A stretch of DNA of 11,710 nucleotides from Acidimicrobiaceae bacterium. Its GTDB lineage: Bacteria; Actinomycetota; Acidimicrobiia; Acidimicrobiales; Ilumatobacteraceae. Of this stretch, positions 1-7,369 are shown piece after piece. Below the pieces are notes generated by a model that was not told where the DNA came from, ran no database searches, and saw nothing but the letters and a program-made list of their open reading frames with translations. A program made the position numbers and the translations under genes. Each line of letters opens with the position of its first letter. Positions within the stretch are counted from its first letter, which is position 1. The DNA lies in assembly GCA_947486675.1 (NCBI GenBank), contig CANKUF010000007.1:1-11710 (forward strand). Reading direction: 5' to 3'.

Positions 1-1
1 C

Positions 2-97
2 GAAAAGGCAGACGCAGCTCGCATAGCTGGTCTATTGCCGAAGTCTGGTGCTTCGCACATCTTGGACATCGATCACGAAGGGGCTGTATTCATCTAA
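2..97 (+). CDS. C-terminal end of an unidentified protein (partial)
   Basis: An open frame enters from the left edge and gives 31 residues before a TAA at 95-97. The peptide has a natural protein composition (an alanine-rich helix-like start, then GLLPKSGASHILDID and a hydrophobic end), and the other two forward frames look less protein-like. The gene begins outside the window, so neither family nor function can be named. It lies on the same strand as the next gene, which starts 103 bases later. Confidence 0.45.
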   Translation, partial: EKADAARIAGLLPKSGASHILDIDHEGAVFI

Positions 98-190
98 CTC
101 CGTAACACCCGGTGGGCAGACTTCATTTGTACGCAATTGGCGCACACATGAACTCAATAACCGAAACCAAAGCCCACTGACAGTAACTAC

Positions 191-195
191 AGGAG
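191..195 (+). promoter_or_regulatory. Shine-Dalgarno site of the cysteine-motif protein
   Basis: AGGAG lies 5 bases before the ATG at 201. It fixes this ATG as the start. An open frame reaching back to 48 in the same phase would have no such site and would run through sequence that looks untranslated. Confidence 0.6.
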
Positions 196-200
196 CCATC

Positions 201-410
201 ATGAATGCCAATAATCAGCCAGTCCTTGTCATTAATTGCGACTCGTGCGTCATGCGCGAAACCGATGCGTGCAGCGATTGCCTCGTCACCTTTATGTGCG
301 GAGATTCCCAGGAATCAGCCGTAGTTTTCAACCTCGAAGAGCAGCGCGCAGTCAGGTTGCTCGCAAATGCCGGAATGGTGCCTACGCTTCGGCATCGTGC
401 CGTTAGCTAA
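201..410 (+). CDS. small cysteine-motif protein, unknown function
   Basis: This encodes 69 residues with five cysteines in the first half: C13 and C16 (CDSC), C24 and C27 (CSDC), then C33, spaced CX2C-X7-CX2C-X5-C. Four cysteines in two CX2C pairs could bind one zinc or an iron-sulfur cluster; this is inferred from spacing only. The second half looks like a short helix (EEQRAVRLLANAG) followed by a basic end. There is no signal peptide or membrane segment. The start is supported by AGGAG 5 bases upstream. The 3' end overlaps the queG reading frame by 44 bases if queG starts at 367, or 14 if at 397, so translation is probably coupled. I recall similar short proteins next to queG in related actinobacteria but cannot verify that here. 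Function unknown. Confidence 0.72.
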   Translation: MNANNQPVLVINCDSCVMRETDACSDCLVTFMCGDSQESAVVFNLEEQRAVRLLANAGMVPTLRHRAVS

Positions 411-1527
411 CCAGCAACCATTTAGCCGCGAAGAAGCGGCCGCATATACCGAGCAGTTGCTTGCTCTTGGTGCGGCAAACGGCATCGATCGATTAGGTGT
501 TGCACCAGCCGCCACCATGCAACGCGCTCGCGAAACATTGCATGCGCGTAAAGCGGTTGGGTTGCACGACACCATGCAATTCACGTATCGCAACCCCGAT
601 CGTTCGACGAACCCGCAAGTGTCGGTGCCGAATGCGCAATCCATGATTGTTGGCGCATGTTCGTATGCAACCGATTCTCCGCCAGAACCACAGCAACTCA
701 GCGCGCGCATCGCACGATATGCGTGGGCCAACTACTACGAGTCGCTTCGCGAAGGTCTTGGTGCGGTGAGCGAAGCGTTGCAAGCAGACGGATGGAACGC
801 ACAAGTATTCGTGGATCACAATGCGCTTGTTGATCGCGAGTCTGCATATCTTGCCGGGTTGGGTTGGTATGGCAAGAATTCAAACTTATTAATTAATGGA
901 GCGGGAAGTTTTTTTGTGTTGGGAAGTGTGGTTACTGATGCTCCACTTGTAGTGAATGAGCGACCTGTTGAAGACGGGTGCGGTGCGTGCAAACGCTGCT
1001 TGGACTCATGCCCAACAAATGCCATTGTTGAACCAGGTGTCATCGATGCCGCGAAGTGTTTGGCATGGCTGGTGCAAAAGCCGGGAGTGTTCAATCGCGA
1101 TTACCGAGTAGCCCTTGCTGACCGCGTGTATGGGTGCGACTCATGCCAAGACGTGTGCCCACCAACCATTCGATTGGGCATCACAACTAAACCGTCAGTG
1201 GTTCGCGCATGGGTTCCCATTTTGAACATGCTCAACATGAGCGATGCACAACTTCTTGAATCAGTTGGTCAGTGGTACATCGCGGATCGAAACCCCATAT
1301 GGGTTCGGCGCAATTTGCTTATTGTGCTTGGCAATATTGGCAGTGCAACTGATGAGGGAGTGCGCAACGCAATCCAAAAGTTTTGCGCACATGCAGAGCC
1401 AATGCTTCGTGCTCACGCAATTTGGAGTGCGGCTCGACTGGGATTACATCAGTTCATTCCCGCAACGGATGAAGATCCTGTCGTAATTGAGGAATTGCGT
1501 AACTTGCCTGAAGTGCGGGTTGGCTAA
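367..1527 (+). CDS. queG: epoxyqueuosine reductase QueG
   Basis: This cobalamin-dependent iron-sulfur enzyme reduces epoxyqueuosine to queuosine in tRNA, the last step of queuosine synthesis, in the cytoplasm. The 386 residues match the family length (about 380). Visible landmarks are the QueG core (residues 150-175, VD followed by AGLGWYGKNSNLL; D150 is the likely general acid), a ferredoxin-like part with C205, C208, C211 and C215 (CX2CX2CX3CP), C231, and C257, C260 and C264 (CX2CX3CP), which makes the eight ligands for two 4Fe-4S clusters. A HEAT-like helical tail follows from about residue 308 (RRNLLIVLGNIG). The start is uncertain: ATG 367 has only a weak AGG upstream, while GTG 397 would cut the overlap with the preceding gene to 14 bases and still keep the whole domain. 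Identity is secure from the cluster pattern and the GLGW-GK motif. Confidence 0.95.
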   Translation: MPEWCLRFGIVPLANQQPFSREEAAAYTEQLLALGAANGIDRLGVAPAATMQRARETLHARKAVGLHDTMQFTYRNPDRSTNPQVSVPNAQSMIVGACSYATDSPPEPQQLSARIARYAWANYYESLREGLGAVSEALQADGWNAQVFVDHNALVDRESAYLAGLGWYGKNSNLLINGAGSFFVLGSVVTDAPLVVNERPVEDGCGACKRCLDSCPTNAIVEPGVIDAAKCLAWLVQKPGVFNRDYRVALADRVYGCDSCQDVCPPTIRLGITTKPSVVRAWVPILNMLNMSDAQLLESVGQWYIADRNPIWVRRNLLIVLGNIGSATDEGVRNAIQKFCAHAEPMLRAHAIWSAARLGLHQFIPATDEDPVVIEELRNLPEVRVG

Positions 1528-1559
1528 CGCATCTGTCAGTATTGGTGCGAGCTCCTTTC

Positions 1560-2681
1560 ATGAAACATCTCCTCGTCACTAACGATTTCCCGCCAAAGGT
1601 CGGTGGAATTCAGAACCTGTTGTGGGAGTGGTGGCGCAGGCTTCCGCCAGATTCGTTTGCAGTACTCACTTCGCCTCACAAAGATGCGGAAGCATTTGAT
1701 GCGCAGCAGCCATACCTCATTCGGCGAACGAAGGAACCGGTGTTACTGCCACATCCGTGGATGATTCAACGCATCAATGACATGGCAGAAGAAATTGGCG
1801 CTGACTTTGTTGTGCTCGATCCGGCAGTTCCACTCGGCATCGTTGGTCCATCGCTCAAGCTTCCATACATGGTGGTGTTGCATGGCTCCGAGGTCACAGT
1901 GCCAGGCCGTTTGCCTGGTTCGAAGCAAGTGCTTGCACGTGTGTTGCGTGGGGCCGAGCACATCATTGCGGCCGGCGGGTATCCCGCTGCAGAAGCTCGG
2001 CAGGCGGGTGGCGCAAGTTTGCCAATCACCGTTGTTCCCCCTGGTGTCGACACACAGCGATTTGCACCAATCAGTGTTGAGCAACGGAACGCAACTCGTA
2101 CAAAGTTTGGGTTTGATCACGATGCCGAACTCATTGTTGGTGTTAGTCGATTAGTGCCGCGCAAGGGTTTCGACACACTCATACGCGCGGCGGCAGCCCT
2201 TGCACCAAGCAGACCAAAGTTGCGCGTAGTAATAGGTGGAAAAGGCCGCGATACCGATCGATTGCAAAAACTGATTCAGCAAACTCATGCACCGGTCACG
2301 TTGCTTGGCAGAGTGTCGAATGAAGATCTACCGCTGTTGTATGCAAGCGCAGATCTTTCGGCAATGTTGTGTCGCACTCGATGGGGTGGGCTTGAGCAAG
2401 AAGGATTTGGAATTGTGTTCTCGGAAGCCGCTGCGTGTGGTGTGCCTCAAGTAGCTGGTCAAAGTGGTGGTTCTGCAGAGGCGGTGGTCGACGGCGTTAC
2501 GGGTGTAGTCATAGACGAGCCAAGCAACGTTGCCAAGGTTGCGCGTGCAATCGATGCCTTGCTCAGTGACAAAACAAAGTTGCAGGCAATGGGTGTTGCA
2601 TCGCGCGAACGCGCACTTGCCGAATTTGATTACAACGTGCTCACTGCAAGACTTGCCGCTGTGCTTAAGGTGAACGCATGA
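1560..2681 (+). CDS. pimB: GT4 glycosyltransferase, PimB-like phosphatidylinositol mannosyltransferase
   Basis: This 373-residue GT-B fold enzyme of family GT4 probably transfers mannose from GDP-mannose to a phosphatidylinositol mannoside at the inner face of the membrane. The N-terminal domain begins with LLVTNDFPPKVGGIQ (residues 4-18), a hallmark of PimB-type enzymes, and has HGSE at 108-111. The C-terminal domain has SRLVPRKG (196-203, with the diphosphate-binding R197 and K202), the CRTRWGG segment (271-277) and the EX7E motif E281 to E289 (EGFGIVFSE), followed by SGG at 302-304. ATG 1560 was chosen over TTG 1542 and GTG 1545 because the family begins directly with this beta strand; no clear Shine-Dalgarno site is present. 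It lies 32 bases after queG and overlaps the next gene by 4 bases. Exact acceptor and donor are inferred from resemblance to mycobacterial PimB' (Rv2188c). Confidence 0.88.
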   Translation: MKHLLVTNDFPPKVGGIQNLLWEWWRRLPPDSFAVLTSPHKDAEAFDAQQPYLIRRTKEPVLLPHPWMIQRINDMAEEIGADFVVLDPAVPLGIVGPSLKLPYMVVLHGSEVTVPGRLPGSKQVLARVLRGAEHIIAAGGYPAAEARQAGGASLPITVVPPGVDTQRFAPISVEQRNATRTKFGFDHDAELIVGVSRLVPRKGFDTLIRAAAALAPSRPKLRVVIGGKGRDTDRLQKLIQQTHAPVTLLGRVSNEDLPLLYASADLSAMLCRTRWGGLEQEGFGIVFSEAAACGVPQVAGQSGGSAEAVVDGVTGVVIDEPSNVAKVARAIDALLSDKTKLQAMGVASRERALAEFDYNVLTARLAAVLKVNA

Positions 2682-3160
2682 AGATCGTGAAATTGAACGC
2701 AGCGCTTACGGCGATATTCGTTGTCGTCACTGTGCTTGCAGTAGTGGTGTTCAATTCACCGCTGCGCAGGCTCGTAGCCATTGTCGACCTATTGCTGTTT
2801 GCAATTGGCGTGGCCACGTTCATTTGGGGTTACTTCTCGGCGGTGCAGCGCAGTAGAGGCGATGAAATCTCGGTGGCCGGACTGTTTTTCCTTGTTGATG
2901 GGGTTGCCACAAAGTCGGTCATGCGGCTGATGAATTCGGCGCTCGCAATCCAGGTTGTTATTGGCCTGGGCGGGGCGATTATCCGCAGGTCTACCGATGG
3001 CGTTTCGGGAAGCACCTTGGCTTTTGGGGTATTGGTGCCATTGCTTGGGCTTGGGCTTAACGGACTGTGGGCAAGTAAGTACGGAACGTTTGGCAAGCGA
3101 ATAATCGGCCAAGTTTCTGCGCCAGAGGACGAAATCGGCAAAGATAGTGCTCATGGTTGA
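2678..3160 (+). CDS. four-helix membrane protein, unknown function
   Basis: The 160 residues contain four predicted membrane segments (about 6-26, 32-54, 85-104 and 112-132). A short loop between helices 2 and 3 includes QRSRGDEISVAG, and a polar tail begins with the basic ASKYGTFGKR (about 131-140). There is no cleavable signal peptide with a clear site. The start codon lies in ATGA, a 4-base overlap with the glycosyltransferase, and the end overlaps the SRPBCC gene by 8 bases, so the three are almost certainly translated from one mRNA. That context suggests a role connected with envelope lipid or lipoglycan work, but this is inference. I do not recognise the family. Confidence 0.82.
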   Translation: MKIVKLNAALTAIFVVVTVLAVVVFNSPLRRLVAIVDLLLFAIGVATFIWGYFSAVQRSRGDEISVAGLFFLVDGVATKSVMRLMNSALAIQVVIGLGGAIIRRSTDGVSGSTLAFGVLVPLLGLGLNGLWASKYGTFGKRIIGQVSAPEDEIGKDSAHG

Positions 3161-3584
3161 TTCTGGCTCTGACACAGTTTTTATTGAGGCGACGGCAGAG
3201 CGATGCTTTGACGTTGCTGTTGGATTCGAGCAGTACCCCGAGTGGGCTAAAGATGTTAAAGAAGCAACTGTGCTTACGCGCGACCCGCAAGGTCGACCAC
3301 AGACTGTCGAATACCGTGCATCGGCACTTGGCAGAAGCACTCACTACACGTTGGAGTACGACTACTCGAAGGCGCCACACGCATTGTCGTGGCATCTCGT
3401 CGATGGCGACATCATGCGCTCACTACGTGGCGCATATTCGTTTAACGCAGACGGAACCGGAACGCGCGTTGCATACGACCTTGCTGTTGAGTTAGTCATC
3501 CCACTTCCAGGGTTTGTGAAGCGTCGCGCCGAAATGCGCATTCTCAGCACGCTGAAAGAACTGAAGTCCCGCTCCGAATCGTGA
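3153..3584 (+). CDS. SRPBCC (START-like) family protein
   Basis: This 143-residue soluble protein has the helix-grip pattern of the SRPBCC superfamily (polyketide cyclase/RatA-like). It has an N-terminal strand (DTVFIEATAERCFDVAV), the family-typical FEQYPEWAKDVKEA near residues 26-39, alternating strands through LSWHLVDGD and GTRVAYDLAVEL, and a long C-terminal helix with MRILSTLKELK. Proteins of this type bind a hydrophobic ligand; no catalytic residue can be named. ATG 3153 was preferred to an in-frame GTG at 3147, and either start overlaps the upstream gene. From memory, a similar SRPBCC protein sits near pimB' in mycobacteria (Rv2185c) and beside the ROK glucokinase in Streptomyces, so the position agrees with a conserved actinobacterial block. 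Ligand unknown. Confidence 0.87.
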   Translation: MVDSGSDTVFIEATAERCFDVAVGFEQYPEWAKDVKEATVLTRDPQGRPQTVEYRASALGRSTHYTLEYDYSKAPHALSWHLVDGDIMRSLRGAYSFNADGTGTRVAYDLAVELVIPLPGFVKRRAEMRILSTLKELKSRSES

Positions 3585-4444
3585 GTCTTGCCGCAGGCAT
3601 TGATGTCGGTGGCACCAAGTGTCTCGGCGTGGTCATCGATGACCAGGGCAATGTTGTTCGAGAAGTTCGCAAGCCAACTCCTACAGCCGATCAACTTGTT
3701 GCAACACTTGCATCAATAGTTCACGAACTCGGTGAGCACACATCGGTTGGGCTCGGCGTTCCTGGTTTAATTTCTCGCGATGGTGTGATTCGTTCATCAC
3801 CGAACATGATTACGGCAATTGAATTTCCCGTTCGCGAACAACTTGCAAACGCGTTAGGCGAAACTGTGTGGTGCGACAATGATGCAACGTGTGCTGCGCT
3901 TGCCGAATGGCAGCGTGGCGCAGGTGTTGGATCGCACGACATGTGGATGGTCACACTAGGAACAGGAATTGGTGGCGGACTTGTTTCGGGTGGTGCATTG
4001 CAGCACGGTGCACATGGTCATGCAGGCGAAGTTGGACACATGGTGGTGCAAGCAAACGGCGAAGAATGTCCGTGTGGTCAGCGTGGATGTTGGGAGCGCT
4101 ATGCATCGGGTGCCGGGCTATCTCGATTGGCAGGGGGAGTTGCAGGAGAGGTAGTGATCGATCGCGCTAGGTCGGGTGACATTCCTTCACTTAAGGCGCT
4201 CGATGAATTCAGCACGTGGGTTGCACTCGGGCTCGCCAATATTGCCAACATGTCAGACCCCGACGCGATCGTTATTGGTGGAGGCGTCATGGAGAATGCC
4301 GACATCTTGATGCCGCGCATTCAGGAACGCTTTGCCACCATGTTGTATGCCCCAAGCCACAGGGTTCACCCGGCGCTGAAGTCTGCACAATTGGGTGAGC
4401 GGGCCGGTGCAATTGGTGCCGCTTTGCTGCATCTTCACGACTAG
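3581..4444 (+). CDS. ROK family sugar kinase, probable glucokinase
   Basis: This 287-residue ROK protein probably phosphorylates glucose with ATP in the cytoplasm. Residues 8-13 (DVGGTK) form the phosphate-binding motif, N100 and D101 (CDND) contain the catalytic aspartate, 127-133 (GTGIGGG) bind nucleotide, and E150, H153 and E172 are the expected sugar contacts. The ROK zinc signature is complete: H153 with C163, C165 and C170 (CPCGQRGC). There is no N-terminal helix-turn-helix, so it is an enzyme and not a NagC/XylR-type repressor. The GTG start lies in GTGA, overlapping the SRPBCC stop by 4 bases. Resemblance to Streptomyces GlkA, including the end (GERAGAIGAA), favours glucokinase, but mannose or N-acetyl sugars cannot be excluded. 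It may feed hexose phosphate into the glycolipid pathway suggested by its neighbours. Confidence 0.9.
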   Translation: MSLAAGIDVGGTKCLGVVIDDQGNVVREVRKPTPTADQLVATLASIVHELGEHTSVGLGVPGLISRDGVIRSSPNMITAIEFPVREQLANALGETVWCDNDATCAALAEWQRGAGVGSHDMWMVTLGTGIGGGLVSGGALQHGAHGHAGEVGHMVVQANGEECPCGQRGCWERYASGAGLSRLAGGVAGEVVIDRARSGDIPSLKALDEFSTWVALGLANIANMSDPDAIVIGGGVMENADILMPRIQERFATMLYAPSHRVHPALKSAQLGERAGAIGAALLHLHD

Positions 4445-4453
4445 TTTGTCTCT

Positions 4454-5656
4454 GTGGAATTTCGACGCATCACCAATCTGCCCCCATACGTCTTCACGAT
4501 TATCAACAATCTGAAGATTCAGGCGCGTCACGAAGGCAACGACGTTGTCGACTTGGGTTTTGGTAACCCAGATATTCCTTCGCCGCAGATTGCTGTCGAC
4601 AAGTTGATTGAAGCCGCACAGAACTCGAAGAATCATCGTTATTCGCTGTCACGCGGGTTACCTAAACTTCGTGAAGCAGTTGCCGACATGTACATGCGCA
4701 ATTGGGGAGTGAAGCTAAACCCTGAAACGCAAATTACGAACACCATCGGTTCCAAAGAAGGCTTCAGTCACCTCATGTGGGTATTGCTCGATCGCGGCGA
4801 CGCTGCAATTGTTCCGAGCCCGAGTTATCCAATTCACATTTACGGTCCCATTTTTGCTGGTGCCGACGTACGTCAAGTGCCAATGCGTAGTCAGCAAGTT
4901 ATTGACGACCAGCAGTATTCAGATGAGTTCTTTGAAAATCTCACCGAGGCATACAAGACCGGCTGGCCGCGCCCGCGAGTGCTTGTGGTGTCATTCCCAC
5001 ACAACCCAACTGGTGCCACAGTCGACTTACCGTTCATGCAGCGAGTTGTCGACTTCTGTCGCGAGCGCGACATGATCGTGGTGCACGACTTCGCCTACGC
5101 CGACGTTGGATTCGATGGCTATAAGCCACCATCAATTTTGCAAGCTGAAGGTGCAATGGAATGTGCAGTTGAGTTGTATTCCATGACCAAGAGTTTCTCC
5201 ATGGCCGGTTGGCGTGTTGCGTTCATGGCAGGCAACGAACAAGTTGTTGGTGCGCTCATGAAATTGAAGAGCTATCTCGACTATGGAACGTTCCAGCCTG
5301 TGCAAATTGCTGCAACCGTTACGTTGAACGAAGCACAAGACTTCCCGCAGGAAGTGTCAAACATTTACGAAGGCCGTCGCAACGCGCTCATTGACGGGCT
5401 CGACAGAATTGGTTGGCACATTCCTAAGTCGCGCGGTTCCATGTTTGTGTGGGCGCCAATACCCGAGGCTTACAGCGACATGGACTCAGTGGAGTTCTGC
5501 AGTCTCTTAGTGCGCGATTGCAACGTTGCACTTTCGCCTGGCGCGGGTTTTGGTCCTGGTGGCGAAGGGTACGCTCGCTTTGCGCTTATTGAAAATGAGC
5601 AGCGCATTGCTCAGGCAGTACGCAACTTAAAAGCCGGGCTTACGCGCCTTCAGTAA
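4454..5656 (+). CDS. alaC: class I/II aminotransferase, AlaC-like (glutamate-pyruvate type)
   Basis: This 400-residue PLP-dependent aminotransferase of fold type I probably makes alanine from pyruvate and glutamate. It aligns by eye along its whole length with E. coli AlaC: LPPYVFTIINNLK (9-21), GFGNPD (35-40), YSLSRGLPKLR (63-73), IGSKEGFSHLM (98-108) and PSYPIHIYG (123-131). Functional residues visible are N184 in NPTG, D212 and Y215 (HDFAYAD), the Schiff-base lysine K246 in SMTKSFSMAGWR, R254, and R375 in RFALIEN, which binds the substrate carboxylate. Between about 145 and 170 it is several residues longer than the E. coli protein. The GTG start lies 9 bases after the kinase stop, without a Shine-Dalgarno site. 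A related diaminopimelate-type specificity cannot be excluded. Confidence 0.92.
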   Translation: MEFRRITNLPPYVFTIINNLKIQARHEGNDVVDLGFGNPDIPSPQIAVDKLIEAAQNSKNHRYSLSRGLPKLREAVADMYMRNWGVKLNPETQITNTIGSKEGFSHLMWVLLDRGDAAIVPSPSYPIHIYGPIFAGADVRQVPMRSQQVIDDQQYSDEFFENLTEAYKTGWPRPRVLVVSFPHNPTGATVDLPFMQRVVDFCRERDMIVVHDFAYADVGFDGYKPPSILQAEGAMECAVELYSMTKSFSMAGWRVAFMAGNEQVVGALMKLKSYLDYGTFQPVQIAATVTLNEAQDFPQEVSNIYEGRRNALIDGLDRIGWHIPKSRGSMFVWAPIPEAYSDMDSVEFCSLLVRDCNVALSPGAGFGPGGEGYARFALIENEQRIAQAVRNLKAGLTRLQ

Positions 5657-5662
5657 GAAAGG
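5655..5662 (+). promoter_or_regulatory. Shine-Dalgarno site of the metallo-hydrolase
   Basis: AAGAAAGG overlaps the stop codon of the aminotransferase and lies 9 bases before the ATG at 5672, fixing that start. It is one of the few clear Shine-Dalgarno sites in the window. Confidence 0.6.
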
Positions 5663-5671
5663 TTTCTCATC

Positions 5672-6628
5672 ATGGACACCAACTATTCGCTCGGTCTTCA
5701 TGAAATTGGAAACAATTGTTATGCGTATCTCCAACCCGATGGTGGTTGGGGTTATAGCAATGCGGGTCTCATCGTTGGTCAAGGTTCGTCGCTACTCGTG
5801 GACACCTTGTTCGACCTGAAGCTCACTGCATCAATGCTCGACACCATGAAAGGCGCAACACAGTCGGCGCCAATTGCAACCGTGGTGAATACTCACGCCA
5901 ATGGCGATCACTGTTATGGCAACGAGTTGGTCGTCGGAGCAGAGATCGTTACGTCTGTGGCAACTGCCCATGAAATGACAGAAGTTCCACCAGCCATGTT
6001 GGCCGCACTGAATAAAGCGCCAGGCGAAGTGGGCGATCTCTTCCGGTCATTCTTTGGCGACTTCGAATTTGATGGCATTGAAATGACCTTGCCAACACAT
6101 ACATTTTCTGGTCGACTCACAGTGCAGGCTGGTGGCCGCGATGTAGAACTCATTGAAGTTGGCCCTGCACATACTGCGGGCGACACCATTGCGTATGTTC
6201 CCGATGCGCAAACGGTGTACACGGGTGACATTTTGTTTATTGGTGGAGCCCCAATCGTGTGGGCAGGCCCGCTCGAAAATTGGATTGCAGCATGCGATCT
6301 CATTAATTCACTTGATGTCGAAACTGTGGTGCCAGGTCACGGTCCACTTACCGACAAGGCTGGAGTATCTCGCGTGCGTGAATACCTGGCGTATGTATTA
6401 AACGAAGCAAGTGCTCGTCAAGCACAAGGGATGGACGCGTTTGATGCCGCTCGCGAAATTTGTGCTGACATTCTGGGTGATCCAAATAAATCGTTTGCAA
6501 CGTGGAAAGAATTTGGTCGCATCAGTGTCAACGTCGACACCGTGTACCGAAGTAAAGATGCCTCGCACAAGAGCCCAGATGTTGTTGAACAATTCAGGCG
6601 AATGGCCCAGTTAGAAAACCAGCACTAA
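5672..6628 (+). CDS. metallo-beta-lactamase-fold hydrolase with altered metal motif
   Basis: This 318-residue cytoplasmic protein has the MBL fold. The metal motif is THANGDH (H75, N77, D79, H80), so the usual second histidine of HXHXDH is asparagine. The other ligands are present: H167 in GPAHTAGD, D186 in YTGDILF and H223 in VPGHGP. The N-terminal part (GGWGYSNAGLIVG, then a strand ending LLVDT at 41-45) is typical of single-domain MBL hydrolases. After residue 230 comes a helical extension of about 90 residues that is not part of the core fold and includes a tryptophan-containing stretch near 285-295. Substrate is unknown; quinoprotein-type or thioester and lactone hydrolases are possible relatives. 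It follows the aminotransferase by 15 bases and meets the SURF1 gene tail to tail with a 4-base overlap. Confidence 0.87.
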   Translation: MDTNYSLGLHEIGNNCYAYLQPDGGWGYSNAGLIVGQGSSLLVDTLFDLKLTASMLDTMKGATQSAPIATVVNTHANGDHCYGNELVVGAEIVTSVATAHEMTEVPPAMLAALNKAPGEVGDLFRSFFGDFEFDGIEMTLPTHTFSGRLTVQAGGRDVELIEVGPAHTAGDTIAYVPDAQTVYTGDILFIGGAPIVWAGPLENWIAACDLINSLDVETVVPGHGPLTDKAGVSRVREYLAYVLNEASARQAQGMDAFDAAREICADILGDPNKSFATWKEFGRISVNVDTVYRSKDASHKSPDVVEQFRRMAQLENQH

Positions 6629-7347
6629 GCAGTTTTTTGTTTGGTCACTTCGCGCCGCACAAGTGCGACCCAACCGCCTGCGGCACTTAGCGCAAAGATG
6701 ATCCATTGCACGGTGTAACTCAAGTGTGGGCCGTTGCCGAATTCGGGGTCAACAATGGTGGAAAGCGAAGCATCTTCCGACGGTGTGCTCTTCAGCAACT
6801 GCACATACACAGGCACTAGTTCTCCGTCAATTTGTTGTTGCAGACGATCTATGTCAATTCGCTGCACTTCGGCAAGTTCGCCGGTAGCAGGGTCGGACAC
6901 TGCGCCTGTGCGGCGCTCACTCGTTGCACGAATACGACCAAGTATGGAGACTTCTCCAGACGGCGCGGGAGGAAATTCTGCAACCAGTGGCAAGAAGCCT
7001 CTATTGACAAGGACCACTTTTCCATTGCTCAACAGCAAAGGCGTAATGGCGTCATAACCTGCAGCGCCATTTTGAGAAACATTCACCAGGCTGACATCTT
7101 CACCTTGTAGGTATGTTCCCGTTATGGCTGTCGGCAACCATTCAATGTCTGATGGATCACTGCTTTGCAGCAATTCATCAAGTGGACGTATCGGGGCATC
7201 AAAACGCTGCACAAGCGTTGCATTGAAATCTTTGCGCTGTTGGTGACGGTCCAACTGCCACATAGCCAGGTTCACCATTGTCACCATCAACGCAATCACC
7301 AAAATGTGTGTAGCAATCCACTTTGGTCGAAGAAGAAACTTGTACAT
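6625..7347 (-). CDS. SURF1 family cytochrome c oxidase assembly protein
   Basis: This 240-residue membrane protein of the SURF1 family helps assemble the haem a-containing subunit of cytochrome oxidase. The two-helix architecture is complete: an N-terminal segment (about 11-30) followed by AMWQLDRHQQRK (28-39), the family signature after helix 1; a large extracytoplasmic domain with VLVNRGFLPL (112-121) and GRIRAT (137-142); and a C-terminal PEFGNGPHLSYTVQW (201-215) leading into helix 2 (about 212-231) and a basic tail. The ATG at 7347 has no Shine-Dalgarno site; it follows the SET-domain gene by 22 bases, so the two may form one operon. A TAAGTT hexamer about 10 bases before the start could instead serve a leaderless transcript. 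Its presence implies an aerobic respiratory chain with an aa3-type oxidase. No oxidase subunits are in the window. Confidence 0.92.
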   Translation of the reverse strand: MYKFLLRPKWIATHILVIALMVTMVNLAMWQLDRHQQRKDFNATLVQRFDAPIRPLDELLQSSDPSDIEWLPTAITGTYLQGEDVSLVNVSQNGAAGYDAITPLLLSNGKVVLVNRGFLPLVAEFPPAPSGEVSILGRIRATSERRTGAVSDPATGELAEVQRIDIDRLQQQIDGELVPVYVQLLKSTPSEDASLSTIVDPEFGNGPHLSYTVQWIIFALSAAGGWVALVRREVTKQKTA

Positions 7348-7369
7348 AACGGTGCAAACTTACACGCGG

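Noticed and set aside
1542..1559. earlier TTG/GTG starts for the glycosyltransferase
   Set aside because: The family begins directly with the strand encoded from ATG 1560. The added six residues have no support and no ribosome site.
2789..3340. open frame of 183 codons on the - strand
   Set aside because: It is fully opposite the membrane protein and SRPBCC genes, with an amino-acid pattern (many Cys, Ser, Arg, no domain) typical of a shadow frame.
6629..6640. T-run after the hydrolase stop as a possible terminator
   Set aside because: No GC-rich stem precedes it, and the run lies inside the SURF1 coding sequence.
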